DNA of 64,000 nucleotides. Origin: Hyphomicrobiales bacterium. Its GTDB lineage: Bacteria; Pseudomonadota; Alphaproteobacteria; Rhizobiales; Rhizobiaceae. Shown one piece after another: positions 50,995 through 59,208 of the stretch. Below the pieces are notes generated by a model. It did no database searches and had not been told where the DNA came from. It worked only from the letters and a program-made list of their open reading frames with translations. Made by a program: the position numbers and the translations under genes. Position 1 is the first letter of the stretch, and each line of letters begins with the position of its first letter. The stretch is from NCBI GenBank assembly GCA_900472295.1, contig UCIA01000030.1, forward strand, positions 309,108-373,107, written 5' to 3'.

Positions 50995-51500
50995 GCCGGC
51001 TCCTTGCGTGCCGGCGTCTCTTCCGACCAGCAGCCTTCGGGCAGGCTGACCCATTTGTTGCACGATGCCATGACGACGAAGGTCTCGCTGCGCACGACTT
51101 CGCCGGGAATGCCGGCGCCTGGGATCAGCTCGCTGGTGATGCGGTAGAGGTCGGCGACATCGCCGGCGACGGTGACGTCGACAATGATGTCGAAGCGCCC
51201 GGTGACCACCGAGGCCGAGTTGACGAAAGGCAGTTCGGCAATGCGCTGCGCCAGTTCGCGGGCCCGGCCGCGCCCCTGCGCATTGATGCCGACAATGGCC
51301 GAGATCAGCTCCGGGCGCTCGGTCAAATTCAGCAGCCCGACGATTTTCAAAAGGTTGCGGTCAAGCAGATTGCGCAGCCGTGAGCGCACGGTCGGCACCG
51401 AGATCGCCATCGTCTCGGCGAGCTTGTTGATGCCGGGTTGGGCATCCTGCGACAACAGCTTGACCAGCCGCCGATCGGTTTGATCGAGATGCTCGCGCAA
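50991..51500 (-). CDS. Lrp/AsnC-family transcriptional regulator
   Basis: A 169-residue protein. The helix-turn-helix lies at about residues 10-60 (LVKLLSQDAQPGINKLAETM, VPTVRSRLRNLLDRN). The RAM ligand domain at 70-150 contains VVTGRFDIIVDVTVAGDVAD. It is co-translated with the saccharopine-dehydrogenase-like gene, so it most likely controls that gene and the nearby transporter in response to an amino acid. Confidence 0.92.
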   Translation of the reverse strand: MREHLDQTDRRLVKLLSQDAQPGINKLAETMAISVPTVRSRLRNLLDRNLLKIVGLLNLTERPELISAIVGINAQGRGRARELAQRIAELPFVNSASVVTGRFDIIVDVTVAGDVADLYRITSELIPGAGIPGEVVRSETFVVMASCNKWVSLPEGCWSEETPARKEPA

Positions 51501-51504
51501 AGGC

Positions 51505-51585
51505 TAAGGCTTTCATAAAAGAGAAAAATAGGATTGAATTTCTTCCTGATATGAAAATAGCCTATGAGAAATTTCTAATAGCAGC
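51505..51585. promoter_or_regulatory. AT-rich Lrp promoter/operator region
   Basis: This stretch directly upstream of the Lrp gene is far more AT-rich than its surroundings. It contains a perfect AGAAATTTCT palindrome (51567-51576) and phased A/T tracts. Lrp-type regulators typically bind such AT-rich sites and autoregulate. Confidence 0.4.
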
Positions 51586-51676
51586 AAGAGGGGAGTTGCA
51601 GCTTGATTCTGCGGAGGCTTGCGGGAGGCAATCAATCCTCGCAAGGAGATCGGCCATCGATGCCTTCGTCAGTGGC

Positions 51677-52402
51677 CTATCGCCCGGCCCGAAAAATCGC
51701 CACCGCCGCGGCCGTCAGCGCGGCATTGCCGGAGGCCACCGTTCCATCCGGCAGGTCCTTGCCGTCTTCCAGTCCGACGCGCGTCGACCAATTGCGCTCC
51801 GCCGCACGGCGCACAAACGGCCAGACTGTGGCGTTCTCGCCATGCAACAGGATTGCGCGGCGGATGCCGGCGCGCTCGAGCACCTTTTCGATGCCGTCCG
51901 ACACGGCGAACGCCTCGTCCAGTGTCTGTTCGGAAATCTCGATCAGCACGCGCAGCACGCGTCCGCCATGGTCGAGGCTGACCAGCCGTTCGGCATCAGT
52001 GATCGACGCCAGGCCCGCCTCGATGCCGATGCCGCGCTGGCGCAAGCTTTCCATGACGATGGGTGCCGCCGTCTCGCTGAGATTGACCGAGGCGTAGTCC
52101 GGCAGCTCGCGCCAGCCGGCGATGGCGACCAGCGTGCTAACATCGTCGTTCTCGATCCAGGCGCCGGTGGAGACACCGATCAGCGTGCCAGGACATGCAC
52201 GGCGAAGTGCTGCGATCGTCGGATCCATCGCTGCCGGCGAAAGGCTCTCGCGGCGGTCCGCTCCGCGCGCATGGACATGCAGTTCGGCCGCACCTGCGGC
52301 AATCGAAGCCGCGCCATCGCGCGCCATGGCCTCGGGGTCGAGCGGCAGCGTGGGATGAAAATCGGCGGCGCGCGCGCCATTGATGCAGGCCTGGATGATC
52401 AT
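51677..52402 (-). CDS. BKACE-family beta-keto acid cleavage enzyme (DUF849)
   Basis: A 241-residue TIM-barrel protein with the zinc-binding HVH motif in ELHVHARG (about residues 41-48), the entry segment CINGARAADFHP and ending segments IGIEAGLA and TRVGLEDG. The family condenses beta-keto acids with acetyl-CoA, as in 3-keto-5-aminohexanoate cleavage in lysine breakdown. It is shorter than typical members (about 270-310 residues), mostly by missing loops. The location beside a saccharopine-like enzyme suggests lysine-type catabolism (inference). Confidence 0.82.
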   Translation of the reverse strand: MIIQACINGARAADFHPTLPLDPEAMARDGAASIAAGAAELHVHARGADRRESLSPAAMDPTIAALRRACPGTLIGVSTGAWIENDDVSTLVAIAGWRELPDYASVNLSETAAPIVMESLRQRGIGIEAGLASITDAERLVSLDHGGRVLRVLIEISEQTLDEAFAVSDGIEKVLERAGIRRAILLHGENATVWPFVRRAAERNWSTRVGLEDGKDLPDGTVASGNAALTAAAVAIFRAGR

Positions 52403-52523
52403 GGTTCTCGCGCTCCTGTTGTAGGTGGGGCGAGCCTAGCAAAGGGCAGGGTGGAGAGGTAACGGGCGTGATGAAGACTGCTGACAGGAGGTCTCGGCAA
52501 TTTGAGCAAGGTTCCGCCCGCGC

Positions 52524-54761
52524 TTATTTCCGCACGAAAACGAATTCCGACTCCGGTTCGTCCCCGGCTTGGGTCATGCGGTAGAACACCGGGGTCTGGC
52601 CGCTGGCCGAGGTCGAAAAAGCGAATTCGATGGCCTTCGGCTTGACCTTGCCGGCGAACAGCTCGTTAGCGGTGAACACCTTGTCTGGCATTTCGGCCAG
52701 TCCCTCGATCAGGGCGCGGGCGAACAGCGAATGACCGCCGCCGCCGCCATCCTGCACCGGTTCGTCGCCTCCGCTGGCGATCAACTGGCGCGCCTTGAAT
52801 CGCGTCGCCTTCGCAAGGTAGCGGTCGCGAGGGCCTTCCGGCGCCTTTATCGCATCACGCGAAAGTCCGCCAGCATAGCAGGAATCGGAGATCAGCAGCA
52901 CCGAACCGGACGCGAGCTTGCGCAGATCCTCAGTGATCTCAAAGGCGCGCACCCAGGTGAAGTCCTCGCTGGAATCGCCGTCGACCGGCACCCAATAGGC
53001 GGTATTTTCCTGATCGGTCTGGCCGTGTCCGGCATAGTAGATGATCAGCTGGTCTTCCGCCGTCAGCGACTTGCGCAGGTCGAACAGCGCCTTCTGGATG
53101 TCGGCCTTGGTCGCGTCAATCAGCAACAGGCTGCGGTCGGTGCCCGACGCCATCTTCAGCGTCGTGGTGTAGCCGAAGTTTTCGGCGAGCAATTGCTCGA
53201 CCGCCTTGGCATCACCGATCGGCGTCTGCAGTGTCGGGAAGGCTGGATCCGCGTAGTGCTGGTTGGCTATCACCAGCGCCAGCCGCCGGCCAACCGGCGC
53301 CAGCGAAGCCACCGTCTCGCTGGCGCCGAACAGCAGCCGCCGTTCGGCAAGCAGCGAGGCGTCGCGTCCATAAACGCGGATCGGCAGTTCGCTGCGGGCC
53401 TCGAGCTTGACGGGCCGGCGAAACTGGCCGTTGGCGTCGACCTCGACATTGACGCCATCGATCGAGGCGAAGCCCGCCGGCCCGGGTCCGCTGTATCTGG
53501 CCACGATATCCATCTGCGGATCATGGACCGGCGTGGCGCCGCGCGAGAGCTTGGGGTTGATCACCTCGATGCGGTCGGGGTTGGATTGCGGCTCGTCGCG
53601 GGTGGCGAGAAAGCGCAGATTTGGGTTGGTCGCCTCGAACACCGGCGTCTGCTGCTGGTTCTGCACGGCCATCGTGCGGTCGACCTCGCGCGCCAGCTGC
53701 TCGATGGTCGGGTTGGGATTGCTGCGCAGCGCCTGGGAGACTGCGAAGGTCAGTTCGCCCAACACGACACCACCAGTCTTCCTGGTTTCGAAGCCGAATT
53801 CGTTCGATCGCGTCGCATAGAGCGCCGCCATCTCGCCCGAGCCGAACAGCTCGACGGCATCGGCGGGGGTGGCATCATCGTCGCCGCGCTGCCAGCGCCA
53901 AGTCGCCTTGTAGCGGGCGGCCTCGTCCTGGCTGAGAAGCCGGAAATCCTCGGCATAGTTGGTGTCGAGGATGAAGATGATGTCGGCGCCGCGGTTCTGG
54001 ATCTGGATGGCTAAGTTCGACAACTCGCTGGTGCGTATGCCGCTGACGGCGGTGCCATCGGCCATATAGTTTTGCCCGACGATGCGTGTGTCCGAGGTGA
54101 ACAGCACATGCTCGTCGAAGCCTTTCTCGAGTTGGAGAAAGCGCTCGGAGACGACGTTCCGGACCGTGTCGGCGCACAGGTCTCGCCGCGTCTCCTCGGC
54201 AAGTGCAGAATCGGAGCAGTGTCGCAACAGGAAGGCTGTCGCGTCGTGGCGCGATCCCCACTTTGCATAAGACGTGGCACCGCCCGAAAAGGTTACCACC
54301 ACCTGGTCGCGTTCGCGAACGCAGGCAACGGTCTTGCGCATGACATCGAGCACGGCCTTTCGCGTCACCGTCTCGCCGTCCATCACGTGCAGGTTGCCGG
54401 GCGCGACGCCGCGCTTCTCGAACAGCGCCTTGAGCAGGGCGGCATCATTCTGCGTCCCCGGCAATTCGATGAAGTTGCGGTAGTAGGGGGCAAGCACGAT
54501 CGCATGCACCACCGGCTGGGCGCCTTGCCTGGCCGGGCAAGTGGCCGGTTCGCCCGCCGCCTCGAAACGCTCGGCCGTCTCATCCAGAATCGGAAACCAG
54601 GTCGACTGTTCGGCGGCGAGCCATGCCTTGAGCGTGTCGGCGCATTTGCCCTCGCAGCTCTCACGAATGGCGAGGCCGGCATGGCTTGCCGGCGCGCCGC
54701 CGAGCAGCGCGACCAGCATTACCAGCATCAGGGCTGAAAACCGCCACGGCGACGCGCGCAT
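52524..54761 (-). CDS. Secreted tandem caspase-like protein (peptidase C14), one pseudo- and one active domain
   Basis: The protein is 745 residues from ATG 54761, preferred because a clean signal peptide follows (RFSALMLVMLVALLGGAPAS, cut near 28); ATG 54791 is an alternative. The first caspase-like domain (about 80-390) keeps the fold, but Gly161 (TFSGGATS) replaces the catalytic His and Asn268 (ILDTNYA) replaces the Cys. The linker (about 400-490) is beta-rich. The second domain (490-745) has His579 in YYAGHGQ and Cys628 in SDSCYAGG. It is probably a periplasmic metacaspase/orthocaspase-type protease with an internal regulatory pseudo-domain. Confidence 0.85.
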   Translation of the reverse strand: MRASPWRFSALMLVMLVALLGGAPASHAGLAIRESCEGKCADTLKAWLAAEQSTWFPILDETAERFEAAGEPATCPARQGAQPVVHAIVLAPYYRNFIELPGTQNDAALLKALFEKRGVAPGNLHVMDGETVTRKAVLDVMRKTVACVRERDQVVVTFSGGATSYAKWGSRHDATAFLLRHCSDSALAEETRRDLCADTVRNVVSERFLQLEKGFDEHVLFTSDTRIVGQNYMADGTAVSGIRTSELSNLAIQIQNRGADIIFILDTNYAEDFRLLSQDEAARYKATWRWQRGDDDATPADAVELFGSGEMAALYATRSNEFGFETRKTGGVVLGELTFAVSQALRSNPNPTIEQLAREVDRTMAVQNQQQTPVFEATNPNLRFLATRDEPQSNPDRIEVINPKLSRGATPVHDPQMDIVARYSGPGPAGFASIDGVNVEVDANGQFRRPVKLEARSELPIRVYGRDASLLAERRLLFGASETVASLAPVGRRLALVIANQHYADPAFPTLQTPIGDAKAVEQLLAENFGYTTTLKMASGTDRSLLLIDATKADIQKALFDLRKSLTAEDQLIIYYAGHGQTDQENTAYWVPVDGDSSEDFTWVRAFEITEDLRKLASGSVLLISDSCYAGGLSRDAIKAPEGPRDRYLAKATRFKARQLIASGGDEPVQDGGGGGHSLFARALIEGLAEMPDKVFTANELFAGKVKPKAIEFAFSTSASGQTPVFYRMTQAGDEPESEFVFVRK

Positions 54762-54929
54762 GAAACCCCACAGAATTGCCCGCGCAATCATAGATATGCG
54801 ATTGGGGCGATCAAGTGACGCTAATCGCGCTCAGGCCTTGATCAGTGCGAGCGCGCCCTCATTGTCCGCCTGATCCGCACCCGCCAAGGTAACGAGGAAG
54901 ACGACCATGTTGTCGATTTCGGGCTGCCC

Positions 54930-55406
54930 TCAGTCGGCTTCCTCGCTCCAGATCAGCCGCAGCAGCCGCAGCAGCGTTGCTCGCTCCTTTTTCGTCAGCC
55001 GCTGCAGGAACCGGTCCTCGTGGTTGCGCACCTGCCGCCGCCATGCCGGCATGGCGGTTTTGGCTGCCTTGGTCAAAGCGAGCACCTGCACGCGCTTGTC
55101 CCGCGCATGGTCGTCGCGCTCGACCAGCCCGCGCTCTTCGAGTTCGGCCAGCAGTGGCGCCATGTTGGCGCTTTTCATGCCGAGCAGGCGGCAGAGCTCG
55201 GCGGCGCTGATGCCGGGCCTTTCGTCGATCAGCGCCAGCATGCCGTAGGTTACCGGGCGCAGCGCCGCATCGGCCATCTCGACTGCGAAATCACTGAGCG
55301 CCAGCGTCGAGGCGCGCCGTAGATTGTAGCCGATCTGCGCATCGAGCCTGTCTTCGGGGGCGGTCCCGGCCTTGCCGGATTTGCTGCGGATTGCGATCTC
55401 GGCCAT
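54930..55406 (-). CDS. MarR-family regulator of hydroxycinnamate genes
   Basis: The protein is 158 residues from ATG 55406; a longer in-frame start at 55514 would run through the operator dyads. The winged helix at about 50-110 contains PGISAAELCRLLGMKSANMA and PLLAELEERGLVERDDHARD. MarR proteins next to hydroxycinnamoyl-CoA genes (CouR, FerR type) release DNA when they bind the CoA thioester. Two dyads in the divergent gap support this. Confidence 0.9.
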   Translation of the reverse strand: MAEIAIRSKSGKAGTAPEDRLDAQIGYNLRRASTLALSDFAVEMADAALRPVTYGMLALIDERPGISAAELCRLLGMKSANMAPLLAELEERGLVERDDHARDKRVQVLALTKAAKTAMPAWRRQVRNHEDRFLQRLTKKERATLLRLLRLIWSEEAD

Positions 55407-55451
55407 GCTGTAACCGATCGCCACGATCAAGGCTCTTGTCAAGAGAAAAAT

Positions 55452-55491
55452 ACTATGCGACATAGTAATTATAAAAGCTATGCCACATAGC
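55452..55491. promoter_or_regulatory. Two MarR operator dyads in the divergent promoter
   Basis: ACTATG-CGA-CATAGT (55452-55466) and GCTATG-CCA-CATAGC (55477-55491) are near-identical 15-bp palindromes with centres 25 bp apart. They lie between the MarR gene and the hydratase-lyase gene in an AT-rich promoter. One site could control each divergent promoter. Confidence 0.75.
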
Positions 55492-55531
55492 GATTTTGCA
55501 AAGCGGGAACGCAAGCCGGAGGAGATTTGCC

Positions 55532-56347
55532 TTGACCGAAGATACCGTAGCCTTCGACATCGAAGACGGCATCGCGTGGGTTCGCTTCAACCGGCCTGAA
55601 AAACGCAATTGCATGAACCCGGCGCTCAACCGGCGCATGATGGACGTGCTCGACCAGCTCGAATATCGCGACGATGTCGGCGTGCTGGTGCTGTCGGGCG
55701 AAGGCAATGCCTGGTCGGCGGGCATGGACCTCAAGGAGTATTTTCGCGAGACCGAAGCCAAGGGTCTTGGCGCTGTCCGCAAGGCGCAAGGCGAAGCCTA
55801 TGGTTGGTGGCGGCGGCTGCGCTGGTATCGCAAGCCGACCATCGCCATGGTCAATGGCTGGTGCTTTGGCGGCGGCTATGGCCCGCTGTTTGCCTGCGAT
55901 CTCGCTTTCGCCGCCGACGAGGCGCAGTTCGCCCTCTCGGAAATAAACTGGGGCATCCTGCCCGGCGGCGGCGCCACCAAGGTGGTGGTCGATCTGCTGT
56001 CGATGCGCGACGCCATGTACCACGCGCTGACCGGCGAACTGATCGACGGCAGGAAGGCGGCGGCCTGGAAGCTGGTCAATGAAAGCCTGCCGCTGGAACA
56101 GCTGAAGGCGCGCGTCACCGAAGTGGCGAACATTCTGCTGAAGAAAAACCCCGTCGCGCTGAAGGCGACCAAGGACGCCATCCGACGCGTCGGCGAGATG
56201 ACCTACGACAATGCCGAGGATTATCTGGTGCGCGCACAGGAGGCGGCCAACTCCTACGACAATGATGGCCGCAAGGAAGGCATCCGCCAGTTCATCGACG
56301 AGAAGAGCTACAAGCCCGGCCTCGGCGCCTACGACAAGGCAAGGTAA
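55532..56347 (+). CDS. ech: p-Hydroxycinnamoyl-CoA hydratase/lyase
   Basis: The protein is 271 residues from TTG 55532, decided by GGAGGAG (55518-55524) at seven bases. It is a crotonase-fold enzyme. It shares with Pseudomonas hydroxycinnamoyl-CoA hydratase-lyase the segments RPEKRNCMNPALNRRMMDVL, WSAGMDLKEYFRE, KPTIAMVNGWCFGGGYGPL, LSEINWGILPGG and DEKSYKPGLGAY. It hydrates feruloyl-, caffeoyl- or coumaroyl-CoA and cleaves it to an aromatic aldehyde and acetyl-CoA. It is followed by the CoA ligase that makes its substrate. Confidence 0.9.
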   Translation: MTEDTVAFDIEDGIAWVRFNRPEKRNCMNPALNRRMMDVLDQLEYRDDVGVLVLSGEGNAWSAGMDLKEYFRETEAKGLGAVRKAQGEAYGWWRRLRWYRKPTIAMVNGWCFGGGYGPLFACDLAFAADEAQFALSEINWGILPGGGATKVVVDLLSMRDAMYHALTGELIDGRKAAAWKLVNESLPLEQLKARVTEVANILLKKNPVALKATKDAIRRVGEMTYDNAEDYLVRAQEAANSYDNDGRKEGIRQFIDEKSYKPGLGAYDKAR

Positions 56348-56374
56348 GATATTCGATCGGGGAGGAGATGCGAG

Positions 56375-57868
56375 ATGCCGGCCTGGACGACGCCCGATCC
56401 CGTGGCCTTGCATGCCGCGACGCAGCCCGAACGCATCGCTTGCGTCGACCTCGCTTCCGGGCGGCGCTGGACCTACAGCAAGCTCGATGAAGCCATACAG
56501 CGTGCCGTCGGCGTGCTTGAGAGCGGCTACGACATCGATCCGGGACAGCGCATCGCAACGCTCGCCCGCAACAGCGCCGACCTCTTGATTGTTCAGCAGG
56601 CCGCCATGCGGCTCGGGGCCATCTTCGTGCCGGTCAACTGGCGCCTCGCAGCGGCCGAGCAACAGGCGATCCTTGCCGACTGCGATCCCGCACTGCTGCT
56701 GCATGACACAGCGTTTGAATTGACGCCGCTAGAGGGCTGCATGACGCTCGCGGTCGCTGATTTTGCGGCGGCGGTGGAAGCGCAGGCGCCGGCATCGCGC
56801 CGGCCTTTGCCGCCGGCGGACCAGCCATCGATCATTCTCTACACCTCGGGCACATCGGGCCGGCCCAAGGGAGTGATCGTCACCGAGGCCAACGCCTTCG
56901 TCACCGCCGTCAATTTCGGCGTGCTGGGGCGGGTCGGCAATTCAAGCGTCTTCCTCTGCGACGCGCCGATGTTCCATGTCATCGGCCTCATCACCAGCCT
57001 GCGCCCGCCCTTGCTGCAGGGCGGCACCGTGCTGATCTCGCCCGGCTTCGAGCCCGGCGCCACCAACCGCCGCCTGGCCGACCCGGACCTCGGCGTCACC
57101 CACTATTTCTGCGTCCCGCAGATGGCCAAAATGCTGCGAGCAGATGCCGCGTTCGCGCCGTCGCACTGGACCACGCTCACCGCCATCTTCACCGGCGGCG
57201 CGCCCAATCCGGCTGCCGACATCCTCTGGTGGCTGGAGCAGGGCGTGCGCATGGTCGATGGCTTCGGCATGACCGAGGCCGGCACCGTGCTCGGCATGCC
57301 CGTCGAGGCCGGCCAGATCGCCCGCAAGGCGGGCTCCGCCGGCCTGCCGGCGCCGTGGCTTGTCCTGCGCATCGTCGATGAAGATGGCCACGAAGTCGCA
57401 GCCGGCGAGGCAGGCGAAATATGGCTCAGCGGCCCCAATGTCACGCCGGGCTACTGGAACCGCCCGGACGAGACCGCGCAGGCCTTCACATCGGATGGCT
57501 GGTTCCGCACCGGCGACATTGCGCGCCGCGACGAAGACGGCTTCGTCACTCTGATCGACCGCCGCAAGGACATGTTCATTTCGGGTGGCGAGAACGTCTA
57601 TCCCGCCGAGGTCGAGATGGCGCTGCTCGATCATCCCGACATTGCGGAGGTGGCTGTCATCGGCATCGCCGACGAGCGCTGGGGCGAGGTCGGCCGCGCC
57701 TTCGTCGTGCTGAAGGCCGGTTGTGTCCTCGATCCGGCAGCTCTTGCCGTTCACTGTACGGACCGTATCGCCCGCTACAAGGTGCCGAAGGAATTTCGGC
57801 TCACCGACGCGTTGCCGCGCACCGCGTCAGGCAAGATCCAGAAACACATTTTGCGCGGCTGGCGGTGA
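56375..57868 (+). CDS. Feruloyl/coumaroyl-CoA synthetase-like AMP-dependent ligase
   Basis: A 497-residue ANL-superfamily enzyme. The P-loop YTSGTSGRPKG lies near residues 152-162, VDGFGMTEAG near 292, DGWFRTGDIA near 377 and DRRKDMFISGGENVYP near 400. The catalytic Lys is in TASGKIQKHIL at the C-terminus. It activates a carboxylic acid as acyl-AMP and then the CoA thioester. Neighbouring hydratase-lyase and MarR genes indicate hydroxycinnamic acids as substrate. Confidence 0.85.
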   Translation: MPAWTTPDPVALHAATQPERIACVDLASGRRWTYSKLDEAIQRAVGVLESGYDIDPGQRIATLARNSADLLIVQQAAMRLGAIFVPVNWRLAAAEQQAILADCDPALLLHDTAFELTPLEGCMTLAVADFAAAVEAQAPASRRPLPPADQPSIILYTSGTSGRPKGVIVTEANAFVTAVNFGVLGRVGNSSVFLCDAPMFHVIGLITSLRPPLLQGGTVLISPGFEPGATNRRLADPDLGVTHYFCVPQMAKMLRADAAFAPSHWTTLTAIFTGGAPNPAADILWWLEQGVRMVDGFGMTEAGTVLGMPVEAGQIARKAGSAGLPAPWLVLRIVDEDGHEVAAGEAGEIWLSGPNVTPGYWNRPDETAQAFTSDGWFRTGDIARRDEDGFVTLIDRRKDMFISGGENVYPAEVEMALLDHPDIAEVAVIGIADERWGEVGRAFVVLKAGCVLDPAALAVHCTDRIARYKVPKEFRLTDALPRTASGKIQKHILRGWR

Positions 57869-57890
57869 GCCTGGGCATCACCGCCATCCT

Positions 57891-59198
57891 TCATTGCGTG
57901 CGCGCCTTCGCCACATCGGCCGGCGTGATGGCGGATTGCTTGCCGCCGAAATGCGCCAGCACATAATTGCCAAGCGCCGCGATCTCGACATCCGAATAGG
58001 CATTGGCGAAAGCCGGCATAGACTGCTTGCCGAGCGGCGTCGTCATATGGGCGCCCTTCAGGATGACCTGGATGAGATTGGTGCCATCGGGATCGTTGAC
58101 CGTGCGGCTGCCGCGCAGCGCCGCATAAGGGGTCTGCAACCCTTCGCCATTCCATCCATGACAGCTGGCACAGGCGCCCTGGAACAGCTTCAGGCCGAGC
58201 CCGCCTTGCGCTGCTGCGTCTGCTGCTGGCGCATAGGCGGTGGAAGCCTTCAGCGTGGCCGGCGGCTCCGCCTCGACGATCGCCTTGTCGCCGCTTGTCT
58301 GCGGCGGCACGGTTTTTACGTAAGTGACGATCGCCTTGATGTCTTCCGGCGTCAAATGGCGCAAGCTGTAGTCGACGGCTTCGCCCATGCTGCCGGTGGC
58401 CGATCCGCGCCCTTCGGCATGGCCCTTGGAGAGATAGTCGATGAGCTGTTCGTCGCTCCAGCTGCCGATGCCGGTCGTCTTGTCCGAACTGATGTTGTAG
58501 GCCTTCCAGCCCTGCAACTCGGCGCCGGCGAATTTCTTGCTGTTGTCGAGCGCATAAAACAGGTTGCGGGGCGTGTGGCATTCGCCGCAATGCGCCATGG
58601 CTTCGGTGAGATAGGCGCCACGGTTCCACTCCGCACTCTGCTTTTCGTCCTGCGGCAGCGGCCCGTTGGGAACGAACAACAGGTTCCAGAACCGCAGCAC
58701 ATAACGCTGGTTGAACGGGAAGCTCAGATCGTTCTTCGGCGCCTCGGCGTGCACCGGCGGCAGGCTGAACAGATAGGCCTTGATCGCCAGCGCATCTTCC
58801 GTGGTCATCCTGGCATAGGAGGCATAGGAAAAGGCCGGGTAGAGATTGCGGCCTTTGTTGTCGATGCCTTGATGCAGCGCGCGCACGAACTCCGCGTCGC
58901 TCCAGTCGCCGATACCGGTCTCCTTGTCGGCGGTGATGTTGGGGGAGTAGACGGTGCCGAACGGCAGCTTGAAGGCAAGGCCGCCGGCATAGGGCGTGCC
59001 GCCTGATGTCGTGTGGCAGGCGACGCAATCGGCCGCGCGTGTCAGATATTCGCCGCGGTCGATCAGCGCCTGGCCGGTCGGCAGTTTTGCCGCCGCCTCC
59101 GAAACGTCCGGCAGCGGCGCCGGCTTGAACAGGAAGATCGCAACGCCGACAGCGATGACGACCACGACAGCGAGGATGATGCGGACCAATCTTTTCAT
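57891..59198 (-). CDS. Three-heme cytochrome c subunit of a periplasmic dehydrogenase
   Basis: A 435-residue protein with an N-terminal membrane anchor or signal (residues 4-26). Three c-type heme sites (CVACH near 60, CGECH near 206, CASCH near 343) are each followed by a methionine ligand region. This is the gluconate/alcohol dehydrogenase cytochrome subunit architecture. It lies 10 bases downstream of the molybdenum subunit gene and should pass its electrons to the respiratory chain. Confidence 0.88.
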   Translation of the reverse strand: MKRLVRIILAVVVVIAVGVAIFLFKPAPLPDVSEAAAKLPTGQALIDRGEYLTRAADCVACHTTSGGTPYAGGLAFKLPFGTVYSPNITADKETGIGDWSDAEFVRALHQGIDNKGRNLYPAFSYASYARMTTEDALAIKAYLFSLPPVHAEAPKNDLSFPFNQRYVLRFWNLLFVPNGPLPQDEKQSAEWNRGAYLTEAMAHCGECHTPRNLFYALDNSKKFAGAELQGWKAYNISSDKTTGIGSWSDEQLIDYLSKGHAEGRGSATGSMGEAVDYSLRHLTPEDIKAIVTYVKTVPPQTSGDKAIVEAEPPATLKASTAYAPAADAAAQGGLGLKLFQGACASCHGWNGEGLQTPYAALRGSRTVNDPDGTNLIQVILKGAHMTTPLGKQSMPAFANAYSDVEIAALGNYVLAHFGGKQSAITPADVAKARTQ

Positions 59199-59208
59199 GG
59201 CTCGGCCC

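Noticed and set aside
52569..54014. 481-codon plus-strand open frame
   Set aside because: Shadow of the caspase-like gene; no recognisable domain and no ribosome site.
54836..54915. Short minus-strand frame ending GALALIKA between the MarR and caspase genes
   Set aside because: About 30 codons without start context; it faintly recalls a cytochrome or other helical C-terminus, but it is too short to support.
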